A stretch of DNA of 64,000 bases, taken from positions 4,180,501 to 4,244,500 of the forward strand of contig NC_089037.1 of assembly GCF_034140825.1 (NCBI RefSeq), read 5' to 3'. This stretch comes from Oryza sativa Japonica Group. Its lineage: Eukaryota > Streptophyta > Magnoliopsida > Poales > Poaceae. This document shows positions 52,490 to 64,000 of the stretch, one piece after another (the first letter of the stretch is position 1; every line of letters starts with the position of its first letter). The notes beneath the pieces were generated by a model. That model was not told the origin of the DNA and did not search any database. It worked only from the letters and a program-made list of their open reading frames with translations. The position numbers and the translations under genes were made by a program.

Positions 52490-53558
52490 ATGAGGGTACA
52501 CACTCGATTCTCTGGTTCTTCTGAACTTTTTTACATCGAATGACAAATGCTAATTCAGCAATCGTTGCTGCTGCTGGTTCTACTTCGGTTTCAGGCTCTG
52601 AACTGGGTGCAGACAAGGCTCCACGGGACGAGGAAACAAGATCACACTGCAGTGTCATCTCGACGTAAGTGACGATGGTTTTTTTTTTCTCCTTTCAGAA
52701 TTCCCAGCGTTTCAGAGTTTCAGTCACGTAATTGTTGCTGAATCTTTGATCTCTTGCAGGCGCTCATACCTCCGGTGATCTCCACCGGAACGGCGACGAG
52801 CTCGACGACGGCTGGGCGGCGGCGATGCTGTCCATAGGCACGTTAGGGGGACCGAAGGGCCGTCATGGTTCTGGCACGCCGTGGACGACGGCGGCGGCGG
52901 GCGCCGACGAGCTCGACAGGCTGCAGGAGGAGCTCAGGCTGCTGGTTCGAGCTCAGGCGGTGGTGACCGGAGGCGAGGACGACGACGGCGGCGGCGGCGG
53001 CGGCAGGCAACGCAGGTCACTGAGCCGCACGTCGAGCTCCACGAATGGCAGAGAGGTGGTGGCCAAGCTGAAGCAGAGATCGATCAGGAAGATCATGGCC
53101 GCTGCTCTCGGTGGCCTCCTGCACCGGCCGAGCTGCAGGGAGACGATGCCTGAAGCGACTGTCAGTGAGGTAGTAGGAGTAGGACTACTCCAATATAAAG
53201 AGCATATTTGTTCATTCGATTTTCAGAAATCAGAAGGAAATTCGTATTGGTTCTTGTGATTTCATGCTGATATGTTTCGCAGATTATATGGTCATTGTTG
53301 CACAAGAACACGCATCCTGAAAAACCGGCGTTGCCACATACTGTGATGAAAGGTGATCCAACGGTTCCGACGCCACAGAAGGATAAACAAGAGGGCACCA
53401 AATGGATCAGAACAGATTCAGAGTGTAAGTTCATGTTCGTCTGACAGAAAATGAGAATAGTATATTGTAGCGGTTCTTGCAGGCTAACATATATAGAATC
53501 TGATGTTTTACATCCTTGAATTCATTCCCCAGACATTGTGTTGGATCTGGAGATATAG
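52490..53558 (+). CDS. IGT/LAZY-family protein, DRO1-like
   Basis: Predicted 217 aa from five exons: 52490-52495, 52595-52664, 52760-53169, 53283-53424 and 53533-53558. The first coding exon is only ATGAGG, as in DRO1/LAZY genes, where it encodes the first residues of domain I. Domain I (MRALNWVQTRLHGTRKQ) precedes the IGT motif (MLSIGTLGG, 48-56). A helical middle (ELDRLQEELRLL), a low-complexity Gly/Arg stretch and a basic region follow. The C-terminus KWIRTDSEYIVLDLEI is the conserved CCL end and includes an LxLxI EAR-like motif. DRO1 and LAZY proteins set root and shoot growth angle by directing auxin flow after gravity sensing. The role here is inferred by homology, and the paralogue assignment is uncertain. 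Confidence 0.85.
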
Positions 53559-54147
53559 ACACCCCCGGTGGCAGTAAAGAGGCAACAAGAACAATTTCCT
53601 GGATTTTTTTTTCTTTTCTTGAGAGAGGAGACTAGCGTTTCTTTTTTGTACGACCGTACTTCAGTACATGTACATGTCTGTTTACAAAACGTGTTGTCAA
53701 CTTCTATTACAAAAAAGGGTTTCCCTTTTGCTTACCAAATAAAATATCAAAGGAGATTCGAGTCAGGTCCTATATCAAACTAAAGGGTCAGTTCTAGTTG
53801 TCATACATCCTGCCTTGGTGTAAGCAAACAAAAATATGATATGGTCTCTCCCCAACCTTCAAATGTACATATGCCATATGCTCACTCAAGTGCACAGTGC
53901 GCCTATAATCTCTGGAATGAACAGATGTTCAAGCAAGCTGTAACAAATACATGATTTGCCTACCTGTCGAATGTTATCATGCATTTCAACCTATGACCTG
54001 CAATTTGAGAAAGGGAAGGTAAGGCTTATAATCTATGGAATGCTGTCATGCATTTCAACCTATGACCTGCAACTGCAAATTTCCTTACGAAAGAAATTGG
54101 TAAGGCATACTCAGGTGACTGTAATGACCATATTTAGTCATTTAGGT
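53559..54147. other. Intergenic with a short tandem repeat
   Basis: The probable 3'UTRs of two convergent genes lie here. A 27-bp word beginning TCATGCATTTCAACCTATGA occurs at 53977 and 54046 (period 69). No further gene is supported. Confidence 0.45.
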
Positions 54148-57100
54148 TCAAGATCCGACCTGGTTCACCAAGGGGAGTGCATAACGTTCCCATTCTGTCG
54201 ACCATTTGGAAGATGACCCAGTATTCAAGGCACCAACCTTGAGGGATTTCAAGTCATCGCATTCTTCCGGAAACCCCTTAAAGAGCATCTGCATGGATTT
54301 GCGATTGCAACAATTAAAATCTAGACACAGCACTTTCAACAAGTATTTAAAAAAAAGATATGAACATAAAATATGGAAATAAATAATTAAAAGTGATCAT
54401 CACCATAAGTTCATCGGCAAGCTCAGAAGATGTTGAAAAAAGAAGTCCATTATTATTTATTTTTACAAGCTCATCAATGCTGCACATACGAAAAAAAAAT
54501 TAGGACATACTTTTAATTCAAACGACATGAAGGTCAAAGCCCAAATGTAACAAATCAAACATACGGGAAACATGGATTACCAGGAGAATGAAGCAGCACA
54601 AACTGGTAATCCACAACCGAACATATCAACCACCTAAAAGCAAAATCGTCAAGTTACACGCAACAGATAAAAAATGCCTATTTTTTCAACAGAGCGGATG
54701 CTTATGAGTTATACCTTCATAGGTAGGTCTAGCCCTGAAGAGGAAGTATGCAATGATACACCTAGATCAGCCGATCCTGTAATTATTCAAAGAATCAGCA
54801 TTTATGCTACAACATGGAATTCTTTTGGCAATCAACTAGTTTACCAAGCAAAAGAGGGTAGTCCTCTGATGCAAGCCACATAGTCCGGAAGGCAACACGC
54901 CTCAGTTTCAACCTCTTTATTTGCTCCTCATACTTCATCCTATCAGGTCCTTTGCCTTCAAAATTGATATTCATGGATATCATAACAATACTCAAAAACT
55001 GGTTACTGGAGCTAATTAGCAGAATGCACAAACCAGTGATAATGAATAGCAGTCTTGGGTAGACAAATTGCTTCCCGTTCTTGATATCAATCCAAAGCTT
55101 TCCCTCGTCCATTGAATCATCTTCTCCTAAAGTTGCAGCAACACGTCTATCGTACATAAGTGCTGCTTCCAGAAGTATGCTGAAATCTTCATCTGGTGTC
55201 CTGAAATATGTGGCAAAGGAAAAGATTCTTAATTTTACTTTCATTTTAACCACATGTGCTGAGTATAAATAATGATACAACTAGGATCACCCAGATCAAG
55301 AGAACAGACCAGCTTGTGCTGCTGACAACAAGAGCTGGTCTATTAGGCTTCAAGAAAATTTCACCATCGACCCAGCTTGTAAATACAGTAGTGTTCCTGT
55401 CTTCCACTTCTTTCTCTGTGTTGTAAGAGCAAACAGTAGAAACTATATCAAAGTGAAATTTTCTTACAGCAATCAAATATTTAGAGTGGCTGGAGAACAT
55501 ACCAACAGAAATGCAATCGTCATTGCCCATAGCACTACAAATGGAATTCCCCAACCTGCTAAACAACTATTTCATCTAATGGTCAGATAGGCAGTACAGC
55601 AAAGATGAGGAAATAAATGAAAACAGATGCTCACCTCATGTTTCTCTGTCAATGAAGCAGGATGGAAAAATTCAGGAGATTGATCGTAAAGAACTGTTGC
55701 GCTGAAATCCAACCAGTTAAGTTAATATAAACTGTAGCTAGCGACTTCAAAAATAAAAGTAGTTGTGTGCTAACACAACAGCCTTAAACATGAAAAGTGC
55801 CTGAAAGTTTGATCTTACTTGATTCCCCATTTTTGATCAAGCTCGTGTTTCATTGCTTTTGTAACACAGAAGGCACCATCAGCCATCCGTCCAAAATGCT
55901 TCTCGAACCTAGAATGCAAAGAACACACCACTATATTAACACACACAATCAGTATGCTACATCTAGCAGATAAACAAACAGGACAGGAATTACCAGAAGT
56001 AGATTTTAACAATGATATGGCTTCTGCCATGAGACAACCCAAGCAGTGTATATCCAAAGTTATGCCAGTCCACAATAAACTTAGCACCTCTTAGCCAGCT
56101 AGCCAGTTTTACAGCAGCCAATGTTGGAACAGAGGGTGGATTCTGTTGGACAGAAGATGATCGAATAAAAGAATCAGTTCCATGCTAGTGTGTGAGATTT
56201 TCGAATTAACAAATAAATTGTAAGTATCAAATAGAAGGATTTCTAGGTAATAAAAGTCTATGTCAGTTAGTAAGGCCAAAAGATACTATACAAAATGACA
56301 AAACTTCGCCTAAGTAAAGGCTGCACTTATCATAGCTGAAATTTTGAATTGAAAATGGTGTAATGAATAGGTACTGCATAAGTATAAGTCTACAGCATGA
56401 CTTGCTAATTAAGCTGTGCAATACTTTGGTAAGACCATGGATTTACTAGCGTGATTGATAGATGATGAACTATAGAAGAATTCCACACTATTGACTGATA
56501 GTAATTGCAGAAAACTATAAATTGTCCATGTAATTCTGAACCATGCATGCGACTAAAGAAGCTCAATGCAATTTTGTGAAAACTGACCTGAACAATGAAG
56601 ACATCAGGGCGAGGAATCTTGAAACAAAGGTACCAAATCAATATGATAAACTGGATGGCAGCTTTAAGTAGCAGTGTCAGGGCACCGGATATCTTTAATA
56701 TTCCTGTTAACTGCACTGATTTCTAGAAGGTACAATTCAAAAGTTAATAGTACACAAAATTAGAGAACAGCGTAATGCTTTCAAACAATCAGTACCATTT
56801 CATGGATGTGAATTGATGGATTTTCTCTCAATAATAGATGCGGGTCACTTCCTGCTCATTTACCCAAAGCAGAACATAGGTCAAATTTCAACAAAAGACG
56901 CAACAGAAGGTCGAAAGTTGTTGGAAACTCAGCCTGTATGATGTGCACTAAGTGGAAGGTATAAATGAATAAAATCCAAAAGTACAATGAAACTGCAAAA
57001 AGAATAATACCTCCATTTGCAACAATGTCCACTTCCATACCAGCCTGTCAAGAAAAATAAAGAATGACTAATTAACTAAAACATAGAGACATATGCACAT

Positions 57101-57740
57101 AGAGTTGGTTCTTCCCAACACATAGCATGTCCCAATATCACAATTTTTTTGCCACTTGAAGAAAATATATATGCTTAGTAAATGCAAGGCAATTTTCTTC
57201 TCTTCATTTCAAAACCTGTCTTATCTAACAGGACTAATATTTGCACGTGTAATCACACTTTCAGGGAGAAAAAAAAGACACATTTTTAAGGGAGAACCAA
57301 AAATCAAGGGCATTAATCAACCCGAAGCTATGTCCGCTCACGCTTTCAGGGGGTGCAAATGACCACCACTGCATTAGTTACTTCATCTGTGCAATCGCAC
57401 AACTGACACACACCACATCTCCTTTCTTTACTAGTTATTACCCTGCTATCTAACCGAGGACCATATGCTACACTAGAGAAGTGATGAATTAAGTGCAAAA
57501 TTCATGAAGGAATATTAACTATCACAGCACATCGAAATACACCTACAGCTAGCTGGAGGGACTAAGCTTTCCCAATCAAAACAAAACAGAACTAATATGA
57601 GATGATGGGTTTGGGAAGGGGATCAATACCTGGTTGGCGAGGGAGAGGGAGTGGTACTGCATGCGCGGGCTGCGCCCAATGTCTCCCAGAACTACCACCG
57701 CCGCTCGCTTCCTCCTCCCTGCCTCTAGTGCCACGGCCAT
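54148..57740 (-). CDS. ALG1/TURAN-like glycosyltransferase (GT-B, family 33 type)
   Basis: Predicted 473 aa from 15 exons: 57740-57630, 57044-57011, 56851-56796, 56722-56588, 56142-55994, 55908-55819, 55701-55635, 55566-55503, 55415-55310, 55200-55034, 54955-54845, 54776-54715, 54633-54581, 54479-54404 and 54288-54148. It resembles ALG1, which adds the first mannose to the lipid-linked N-glycan at the ER. Motifs include VVVLGDIGRSPRMQYHSLSL, the helix TLLLKAAIQFIILIWYL, IPRPDVFIVQNPPSVPT, VDWHNFGYTLL and SLHTSSSGLDLPMKVVDMFG. Arabidopsis TURAN, of this class, acts in pollen-tube reception. The last exon ends in-frame at VNQVGS; a weak GTCGG donor could allow another end. Confidence 0.9.
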
Positions 57741-58300
57741 TGCCTACTAGCCTTCCGAGTTTGGAAATTTCAGATTCAACCGCCACCAAGAAGTGAGGTT
57801 CCTGAAAAGGCATTTAATTTAGCTAGGTATTAGCTCCAAACATCCAGGAAGGGAGGAGTAGATAAAAAATGGACAACGGTTCTCTTGGTTATTTTTCTGT
57901 TCACCGCATTTATGCTCAATTAGAGAATACGTCTGTACTATTTTACATCAATACAACAATGTTCTGTTGACGGAACAAGAATGTAGGGATGCAATATATG
58001 CTAGTGAGTTTATACTCATGTAAATTAATTCGTTGTTTCGCATATTGTTGAACGCAACTGGAGATTCATTAGTTTGTACGAATGATTGGCAACCAACACT
58101 CGGATAGTATCGGTACTGTGTATTCCACAGTTCTACAAGTAGCAAAGGGGACTAGTCCTAATCATCAGCAATCGCTTAGGAACATACATGAATTTCATTG
58201 TCCTAAAGTCAAGTCAGGTTGTTCTGACATTGATCTGGAATGGGCAAAATCGAGCGGAAGAGGGGCGAGTTTCTAGGGTTGGGGTGGGTGGGCATACCTG

Positions 58301-58520
58301 CTCCGCCGCCGCACTTCGGGTGCGTGGGGGAGAGCGGCGCCGCCTGCTTCCCCACCCGTGCGCTGGATCCGATCGCCGTGCGAGGGGAGGGGGATACAGG
58401 GGGGGACGCCGGACGACGGGACGATTCCTCCGGCTGCCTCCGACGGGCGACGGCTCGTCTTCTTGCTCCTCCCCGAGGAGTCCAACCACCGCGACTCTCG
58501 TCCTTGTTTGGCAGGCCAGA
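58301..58520 (-). other. Probable 5'UTR exon of the ALG1-like gene
   Basis: GC-rich, with a donor on the minus strand (GAGCAG|GTATGCCC near 58300) and an acceptor near 57804 (CCTTTTCAG|GAACCTC) in front of the ATG exon. The leader exon is inferred; the overlapping ORFs are not conserved. A GGCCCATT word occurs on the plus strand just upstream at 58526, as in many housekeeping promoters. Confidence 0.5.
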
Positions 58521-60964
58521 ATTCCGGCCCATTCATTGTAAGTGGGCTGGGATTTTAACTAAAGGAAATCCCGTCCTATATATGCACGTGGACGGGCTGG
58601 GATTGAGGCCCATTCAGAAATGGCCTTTGCTGTATTTTTACTTTTTTAGTCAACATGGATGGTCTGGCGTCCTGGCGATATCATCAGAACTTTGTCGCAT
58701 TCTTTGCACTGTAACTCCCTGACGAACACACCTTCCATCCATGGGAAGTACTTGGGATTTGGGAACAGGCGAACGCTGGCAGCAGTCTGACCTTGGGGCA
58801 ACGGGTTGCACAGCAGATAACTGTGCAGAATCTCATGTAATCGTGGCTATGTGACGGGCTGTGATCGCCAGAGTTTTTATCACGCTTATTGTATTGTTTC
58901 CGCAACCGCTAGCAGTAGATGCGGCAGCCAGTTGTCTGGCCGGCTACCCAACGCTTCAAGCCGAAGACGGTGGCCTGAACCTCCCTCGGGGACCGATGGC
59001 AGCCGGAAGATGGCAGGAAATACGACGACGAGACGCATCTCGTGCCCGCGATCAATTGGATGCCGGAACGCGTGTTCGCGACCACAGCTGGGTCTCTCCA
59101 AGTCCACGGGAACCATGGGGGGCTAGCTTATAGCTCTCGAGTCACGAGTCCAGACTCGATCATCCACAACCGAGTATGGAATAGTAGGTAGCAGAGCTGT
59201 CCAGAAAAACGGGAGCACATGAACGTCGACGCCTCCTGTTTGGGCCTCACAAGTCGCGTCACGTTCGTTGGGCTCTCAGGTTTTTGGTAAGACGGGACAA
59301 ACGTTCCGCGAGACACACAGCTAGGTACACACGTACTACGTACGTAGCGTCGTCACACGCAGCACGGCTCCTATTTATGTACGTACCAGCCGCACGGCCG
59401 TACAATACGGATCACAGGATGTTTGCCTCGTACTAATGTACTCCGTACTGTTCTTCGGAGGTGCTACCGTTCATAAGGAAAAAAAATGGAGAAAAAATTA
59501 TGCAACTTGCGGTAGAACCCAGTCAGTGTCTCATACTTTCCCTCGCGAAGAGGGAAATGAGAACCGTACTCATTTGCGAATTGCGATGCGGATTCAACTA
59601 GCTGACAGTGACAATGAACACGTACTCAACGCACCACCGCCCACCGGCAGCATATCGAGCAACACATTTTTCTTCGCCCCCTCCTACTACTACCCATCAG
59701 CTCGCTCGCTCGCTCGCGCGGTCACACGAACCTTGCGTTGCAACAAACTCCGGCATTAGAGGGGACACGCTTTCTCCCCCCGATCCTGCAGGAGGCAAAC
59801 GCATCCATGCATGGTAAAACGAACTAGCCCCTCCTCTCACCTTTATTCCGGCCGCGTCCGCGTCCCCGTCCACCACCCCAAATTCGCTCCCACCCGCGCA
59901 ACCGCGTGGAGCTGGAGGCCGCCTCTATCGGTCTCGGCACACCGTTAAAAATCCGCTTACTAGTTTTATTTCCCATATGGTAATATAAAATTTAGAAGAA
60001 AAAATAATAAATTAAAAATGAGATAAACAGGCTAAAAAAAATTCGTTTGCCCGTCCCGTTTGCATCCCTACGCGTGGGTCGGTCTCTCACGGGAAACGCG
60101 CCGCGCGAGCTAAAACCCCTCGATCTGCCGCGTGATCGATGAGCGAGATCGACGGCCGGGTCGCGTACTCGCGTCGCGCACGCGGGCCATGTGTGTGTGG
60201 ATGCGATCGCGCGCGCGCGCGCGCGCGTCGTCGTCTCCTCCCGTGTGCGGTGCGGTGCCGGGTTGTTAGGCAGCTGCACGGTGGCTTGGCCGCGTCGACG
60301 TCGCGGCCGGACGCGGGTCGCGGGGCGAGAGATGCCCAACAATTAGGCGCTCGCGTGACGGAAAGGCAGGGCTGGCACGGGAGGATGCCATATGCAGATA
60401 TGCTAGCTGCGCGATGATTATTGATGAGTGTTGAGTGGTACGCCCAGCTGGTGCATATCTGCTTTGTCGCATGGGAAACAAAATCTAGCACCGATGGGAA
60501 CTCGAGAGAGGTGCCGGCCGGCCGGCCGCGCGCACATGTAACATGTTGCCCATGATTTCGCCAGTTGATTAAGTTATTAATTAACTTCCCCCTTGTTGAT
60601 GGATTATTGATTGGTCCCGTACGTCAAGTTGGGCAGAGAAAATTAGCGAGCAATACACACTGTCTAGCGCATGGGGCACTTCCAGGAGTAAGGCTAACTG
60701 CTACAATTAAGTGTTAACAATGCAGGAGTATGTATGATTGTTTGGTATTAGCATCTGTTGCCGGCAATGGTCACTAGCAATAATATCAATATAGCAGAAC
60801 AACTATGAAGTAGTTTTGCTCAACTGATTAGGTTTTTTTGGGTAAAACGTATCCAACTATAGGAAACTATTTCAATCCCTCGAGGGATGCCCTCTCATTT
60901 GTCTAAAAACCATTCAAACCGTTATAAAAATTTCTTGAAAAATATGACAACACTTATACAACAT
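58521..60964. other. Long intergenic region, no gene supported
   Basis: Contains GC-rich patches with long random ORFs (about 58851-59130 and 60087-60491) and a (CG)n run near 60208-60227. None has domains or splice support. Confidence 0.4.
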
Positions 60965-61140
60965 ATATATATCACTCCACAAAATTTTAACTCAAAACTC
61001 AACTCACACATCAATATATAATAAGGACAAATTCAGCGCACGAATAATATTCACGTCCGAATTTGTCTTTTTTGCCTCAATGTGTAGGTCGAATTTTAAC
61101 TTGATTTTTAGTGGAGCGGTAAATATCACTATGCTCTATA
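60965..61140. repeat. Imperfect fold-back element
   Basis: The left arm (CACTCCACAAAATTTTAACT, with CACATCAATAT and GGACAAATTC further in) pairs with the right arm (GAATTTGTC, CAATGTGTAGG, GAATTTTAACTTG, GTGGAGCGG). The loop lies near 61045. It is probably a MITE; class unknown. Confidence 0.6.
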
Positions 61141-61688
61141 TTATCATTATTTTTTCAAAAAAAAAATACAACTATTTATATTGAATTTGAAAGCAAAATT
61201 TATGCAACAGAACATCCACTCGAGTTATTAGAATCCATTCCCCATTCAATTGGGCTTAAGTTATAGATTTGGAATGAGGCTCACATTTAATATTTGCTAT
61301 AAAATTCAGTAGCTATCAAGTACTGTACGTTTTACCTATCAATGTCTTGGAGGTCTCTAGTGCTGGCTCAATCTCTTGAGATGTGCGTTTGTGCGCTTTA
61401 CGGTCCTTCAAGCAAAATTTATACTATACTATAAAAGTCGGTATCTATCAAGAACGGTAAATTCACCTTTTTCTTTTCGCGTACACTAAAAGAAAAAAGT
61501 TAGTTTAAACTCACCTTTTTCAGAAACATATAGTATCTCTAACCTTTAAACTATGTTTATTTACTTATTACTACTATGTTGTTTTAAAGGAAAATCCACA
61601 AAGCTCATTCGTATTTTCTTTGCGGGGCATTCATATGACTATATGAGAAACCGATCATACATTCATACCTAGCAGCAGAAGAATTATA

Positions 61689-62010
61689 GTGCTCTATAAA
61701 TCATAGAACAAATCACCAAGCGTAACGCAGATCTATTTCACACGAGTGCTCTATAAATCGTGGATCAAATTACCATGTGTAAAGCAGAATTTCTCAGGAG
61801 TGCTATGTAAAGGTTGTGTTTAGTTCCTGAAAAAAGTTGAAAGTTTGGGGAAAGTTGGAAGTTTGAAAAAAAAAGTTAGAAGATTATGTGTGTAGGAAAG
61901 TTTTGGATGTGATGTGATGCGATGGAAAGTTGGAAGTTTGGGATAGTTGGAGGTGAACTAAACACGGCTAAAATCACAGAACAAAATCACCATGTGTAAA
62001 TGCAAGAATT
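61689..62010. repeat. Degenerate tandem repeat interrupted by a MITE
   Basis: A unit of about 57-60 bp (GTGCTCTATAAATC...AACAAATCACCA...) starts near 61690 and 61747. A third unit begins near 61800, is interrupted at 61812 by a 158-bp MITE and resumes at 61973. The uninterrupted units show what the empty site looked like. Confidence 0.65.
61812..61969. mobile_element. MITE, third copy of the 7.1-kb family
   Basis: 158 bp with GGTTGTGTTTAGTT and AACTAAACACGGCT ends, flanked by AAA. Its body matches the nested copies at 7103-7410 nearly throughout. Confidence 0.85.
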
Positions 62011-62406
62011 TCAGAACAGTCGAAGGAATTTTATATCATTAATCAATTCAGTCCCCATAGGAATCGAAAAAAAATTCAAACGGGATACAATATACTACAG
62101 TACTTGTCAGATCCATACACCCCTCTCTAGTCCTGATCTACCGACTCAAGGCCATTGCGCTTCAGTGACCGTGCTTAATTATACGCCGCGATAACTAGGG
62201 TAACTGCTAATCACGAAATCTTCATACTTCCATGGTAATCAACTCAAGGTCAGGCTCGGCGAAATCAACTCAAGGCCGTTAATGCGACGAGAACCATCTT
62301 CCAACTCGACCGGCCTTGCAGCATCGGCTACCGGGTGACCACATGGCGATCAATCGATCGAGCTCTCAATTCTCAAATCGCAGACGTGACGTCGTGGCGA
62401 TGATCA

Positions 62407-62946
62407 TCAGCGCGAGTGCATGTGTCCAAGGCTTCCCAGCGCGAGCCAATCCTCGCGCCTCTCCACGGCCGCCTTCGCTTTCTTCGCCGGCGGCTGCTCC
62501 TCCTCCGCCGCCGCAGCACGGACGACGTACGACGACCGCGCGGAGGCGGGGGTGGCCTTGCGCTTCGCCAGGAACCGCTTCAGCGACGCCTTCCTCGCGA
62601 TCGGCATGTCCACCAGCGCGGGCGGCGCCTCTGGCGCGCCGCCGCCGCCCTGCGCCGCCGACGCGAACCGCATCAGCTCGGCCGCCATGGCCGGCGTGCA
62701 GCGGTCGATCACCACCACCTTCCCGGCGTAGAAGATCGTGAACTGCTGCCCCCCGCCGTCCACCTCGCATCCGGGTTCCTGGACCACAGGCGCCGCGGCG
62801 GCGGCGGCGGCGGCGGCCATGAGGCCACTCACACCTTGAGCCACCGGCGCCGCCGTCGACGGCTGCGAGGAGTTGGCCTTGACGTACTGGCTGAGCACGC
62901 CGCACGCGACGGCGAAGCGGCGGGTCATGGGATCCGTCGACGCCAT
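62407..62946 (-). CDS. TIFY11A: Jasmonate ZIM-domain repressor TIFY11a/JAZ9
   Basis: 179 aa, single exon. The TIFY/ZIM motif TIFYAG is at residues 70-75, within a domain ([16 protein letters not shown]) that mediates JAZ dimers and NINJA contact. The Jas motif [17 protein letters not shown] is at 114-130, the site of COI1-jasmonoyl-isoleucine binding and MYC2 repression. A C-terminal basic run, [12 protein letters not shown], is a probable nuclear signal. I recognise the sequence as rice TIFY11a (JAZ9), reported to act in jasmonate, salt and potassium responses and to bind OsbHLH062. JAZ proteins hold MYC factors off until JA-Ile triggers their degradation. The start is the first ATG in the frame. 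Confidence 0.95.
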   Translation of the reverse strand: MASTDPMTRRFAVACGVLSQYVKANSSQPSTAAPVAQGVSGLMAAAAAAAAAPVVQEPGCEVDGGGQQFTIFYAGKVVVIDRCTPAMAAELMRFASAAQGGGGAPEAPPALVDMPIARKASLKRFLAKRKATPASARSSYVVRAAAAEEEQPPAKKAKAAVERREDWLALGSLGHMHSR

Positions 62947-63074
62947 TGCCGTCTTCTAGCACGGACAACTAAGCACAAGCACAAAGAGAGACGAGAAGTC
63001 TAACTTTATTGCGAACGATCTGTACTGTACGTCGCTGATCACATATGGTTGGTTGCGAGGTTGGCTCAACCGCT

Positions 63075-63160
63075 CTATATAGAGGGCATGCGGGGCGAAA
63101 CGTGTGGTCGATTGATTAGTGGAGGTTGCGCGCGCGCGCGAGCGTGAGGAAAACGTGGCC
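63075..63160 (-). promoter_or_regulatory. JAZ9 promoter: TATA and two AACGTG boxes
   Basis: A palindromic CTATATAG (63075-63082) lies about 130 bp from the ATG. AACGTG words (the plus-strand form of the T/G-box bound by MYC2) are at 63099-63104 and 63152-63157. This fits the known JA induction of JAZ genes and their feedback control by MYC2. Confidence 0.6.
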
Positions 63161-64000
63161 GGGCGCGCATGACGCGACGAAGACGCGCGCGCGAGGCCAA
63201 CCGCCATGCAAACCCAACCCCCTCCTGATTCGGTTTGAAATGGTCTTTCCTCCGTTTCGCGTCGACGTACGGGTAACCGCCTCCTCGTTCCGGGGAGAAA
63301 CACGTACTACGTACGTACACTCTCTTGCTTTTGGTTGTTACATCGATCGATAAGATCGACGGCCAGCCCACCGTTAGATATCTGTCAACTCGCCCGACAG
63401 GTTCGGACCATATCTGTTAACTCGATCGATCTGCATGATTCAGATGACAACGAATATTTCTTTTTAGATTCACAACGGATTAATCAATCAATCAATCAAT
63501 TAATTAATAATCTGTTGAAAATCGAAATGAGCCACTTCTATATACTCCACATGCGCAAAAGAATTTTTGCGCAACTCGCACGGTGCCATTCTATTCGAGG
63601 AACCCAGGAGGCCTAAAACCAAGCCGAACACGGCCTAACCTGCACAACCCAGCACACGGCCTAACTAGATGAGGCTACTACTAGCTACTAGTAGCTACGT
63701 TACCTGCCGCTCGCGGCCCGTCCATTCATCCGAGCCTATAAAAGAAAAAAAAAACTTTGCCGGAAGCAGCAATGCACGTTGTTCCCGTTTGGTTCGTACG
63801 CCGCGCCTTGCCGTTCGTTCTGTCGATCGGCCGGGGAGGATGAATGGACGGACGAGTTGGGGAAAAAACGCCTACCCGGCAAAGCAGAACACAGCTGCGC
63901 GATGGCGACACGCAACGCCGGGTCGTGAGGGCCTAACCGGCTAAATTCTCTGTTACGTACGTACGAGAACGGATGGGTCGTTCACGCGGCAAAAGCGGTA
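63161..64000. other. Upstream region of JAZ9, no gene supported
   Basis: GC-rich with CGCGCG runs and a few short ORFs. Nothing recognisable was seen; it may include the far JAZ9 promoter. Confidence 0.4.

Noticed and set aside
60087-60491. 134-codon ORF near the (CG)n run
   Set aside because: Low-complexity composition and open in both strands; no motif.
62366-62968. Extended minus ORF over the JAZ gene in another frame
   Set aside because: Frame-shifted shadow; lacks the TIFY and Jas motifs.

Overview
The window looks like nuclear DNA of a grass, very probably rice (Oryza sativa). Its genes have GC-rich first exons and long AT-rich introns, and the intergenic DNA is packed with short MITEs, two Helitrons and Copia LTR remains. 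Several encoded proteins are recognisable as rice proteins. The last gene reads as the jasmonate repressor TIFY11a/JAZ9 and another as proteasome subunit alpha-6. From memory, not checked, both lie on the short arm of chromosome 3 (Os03g0180xxx loci). Exon boundaries were worked out by hand from GT/AG sites, reading-frame continuity and family conservation.

Layout. 1-3.4 kb: intergenic, with a Copia remnant and MITE debris. 3.4-8.8 kb (+): five-exon receptor-like cytoplasmic kinase of the RLCK-VII/PBL type. 9.5-10.8 kb: a divergent pair of small four-helix membrane proteins that look like paralogues. 11.7-12.5 kb (-): LURP-one-related protein. 12.5-17.3 kb: nested transposons. 17.4-23.1 kb (+): nine-exon plastid 13-lipoxygenase. 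24.4-26.3 kb (-): intronless cation/calcium exchanger (CCX). 30.1-30.5 kb (-): DUF1677 protein. 33.5-40.0 kb (+): PAM2-DUF1771-SMR protein (CID7 type) with a long 5'UTR intron. 40.7-42.9 kb (-): proteasome alpha-6 (PAA1), nine exons. 43.4-49.2 kb: two non-autonomous Helitrons in the same orientation. 49.9-51.7 kb: a non-autonomous Copia element with three LTRs. 52.5-53.6 kb (+): IGT/LAZY-family gene (DRO1-like) with a 6-nt coding first exon. 54.1-57.7 kb (-): ALG1/TURAN-like glycosyltransferase, 15 coding exons. 62.4-62.9 kb (-): TIFY11a/JAZ9.

Functional links. The genes are independent eukaryotic transcription units, not an operon. Two belong to the jasmonate pathway: the 13-lipoxygenase makes the precursor hydroperoxide, and JAZ9 represses the response. 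The kinase and the LURP-one-related protein belong to families with known immune members. I found no CRISPR array, tRNA or rRNA gene. The most unusual items are the three-LTR Copia unit bounded by one target duplication, the twin Helitrons, a GC-AG intron in the lipoxygenase, a perfect four-unit heat-shock element in the first intron of the CID7-like gene, and the divergent paralogue pair sharing a promoter that carries a 27-bp tandem repeat.
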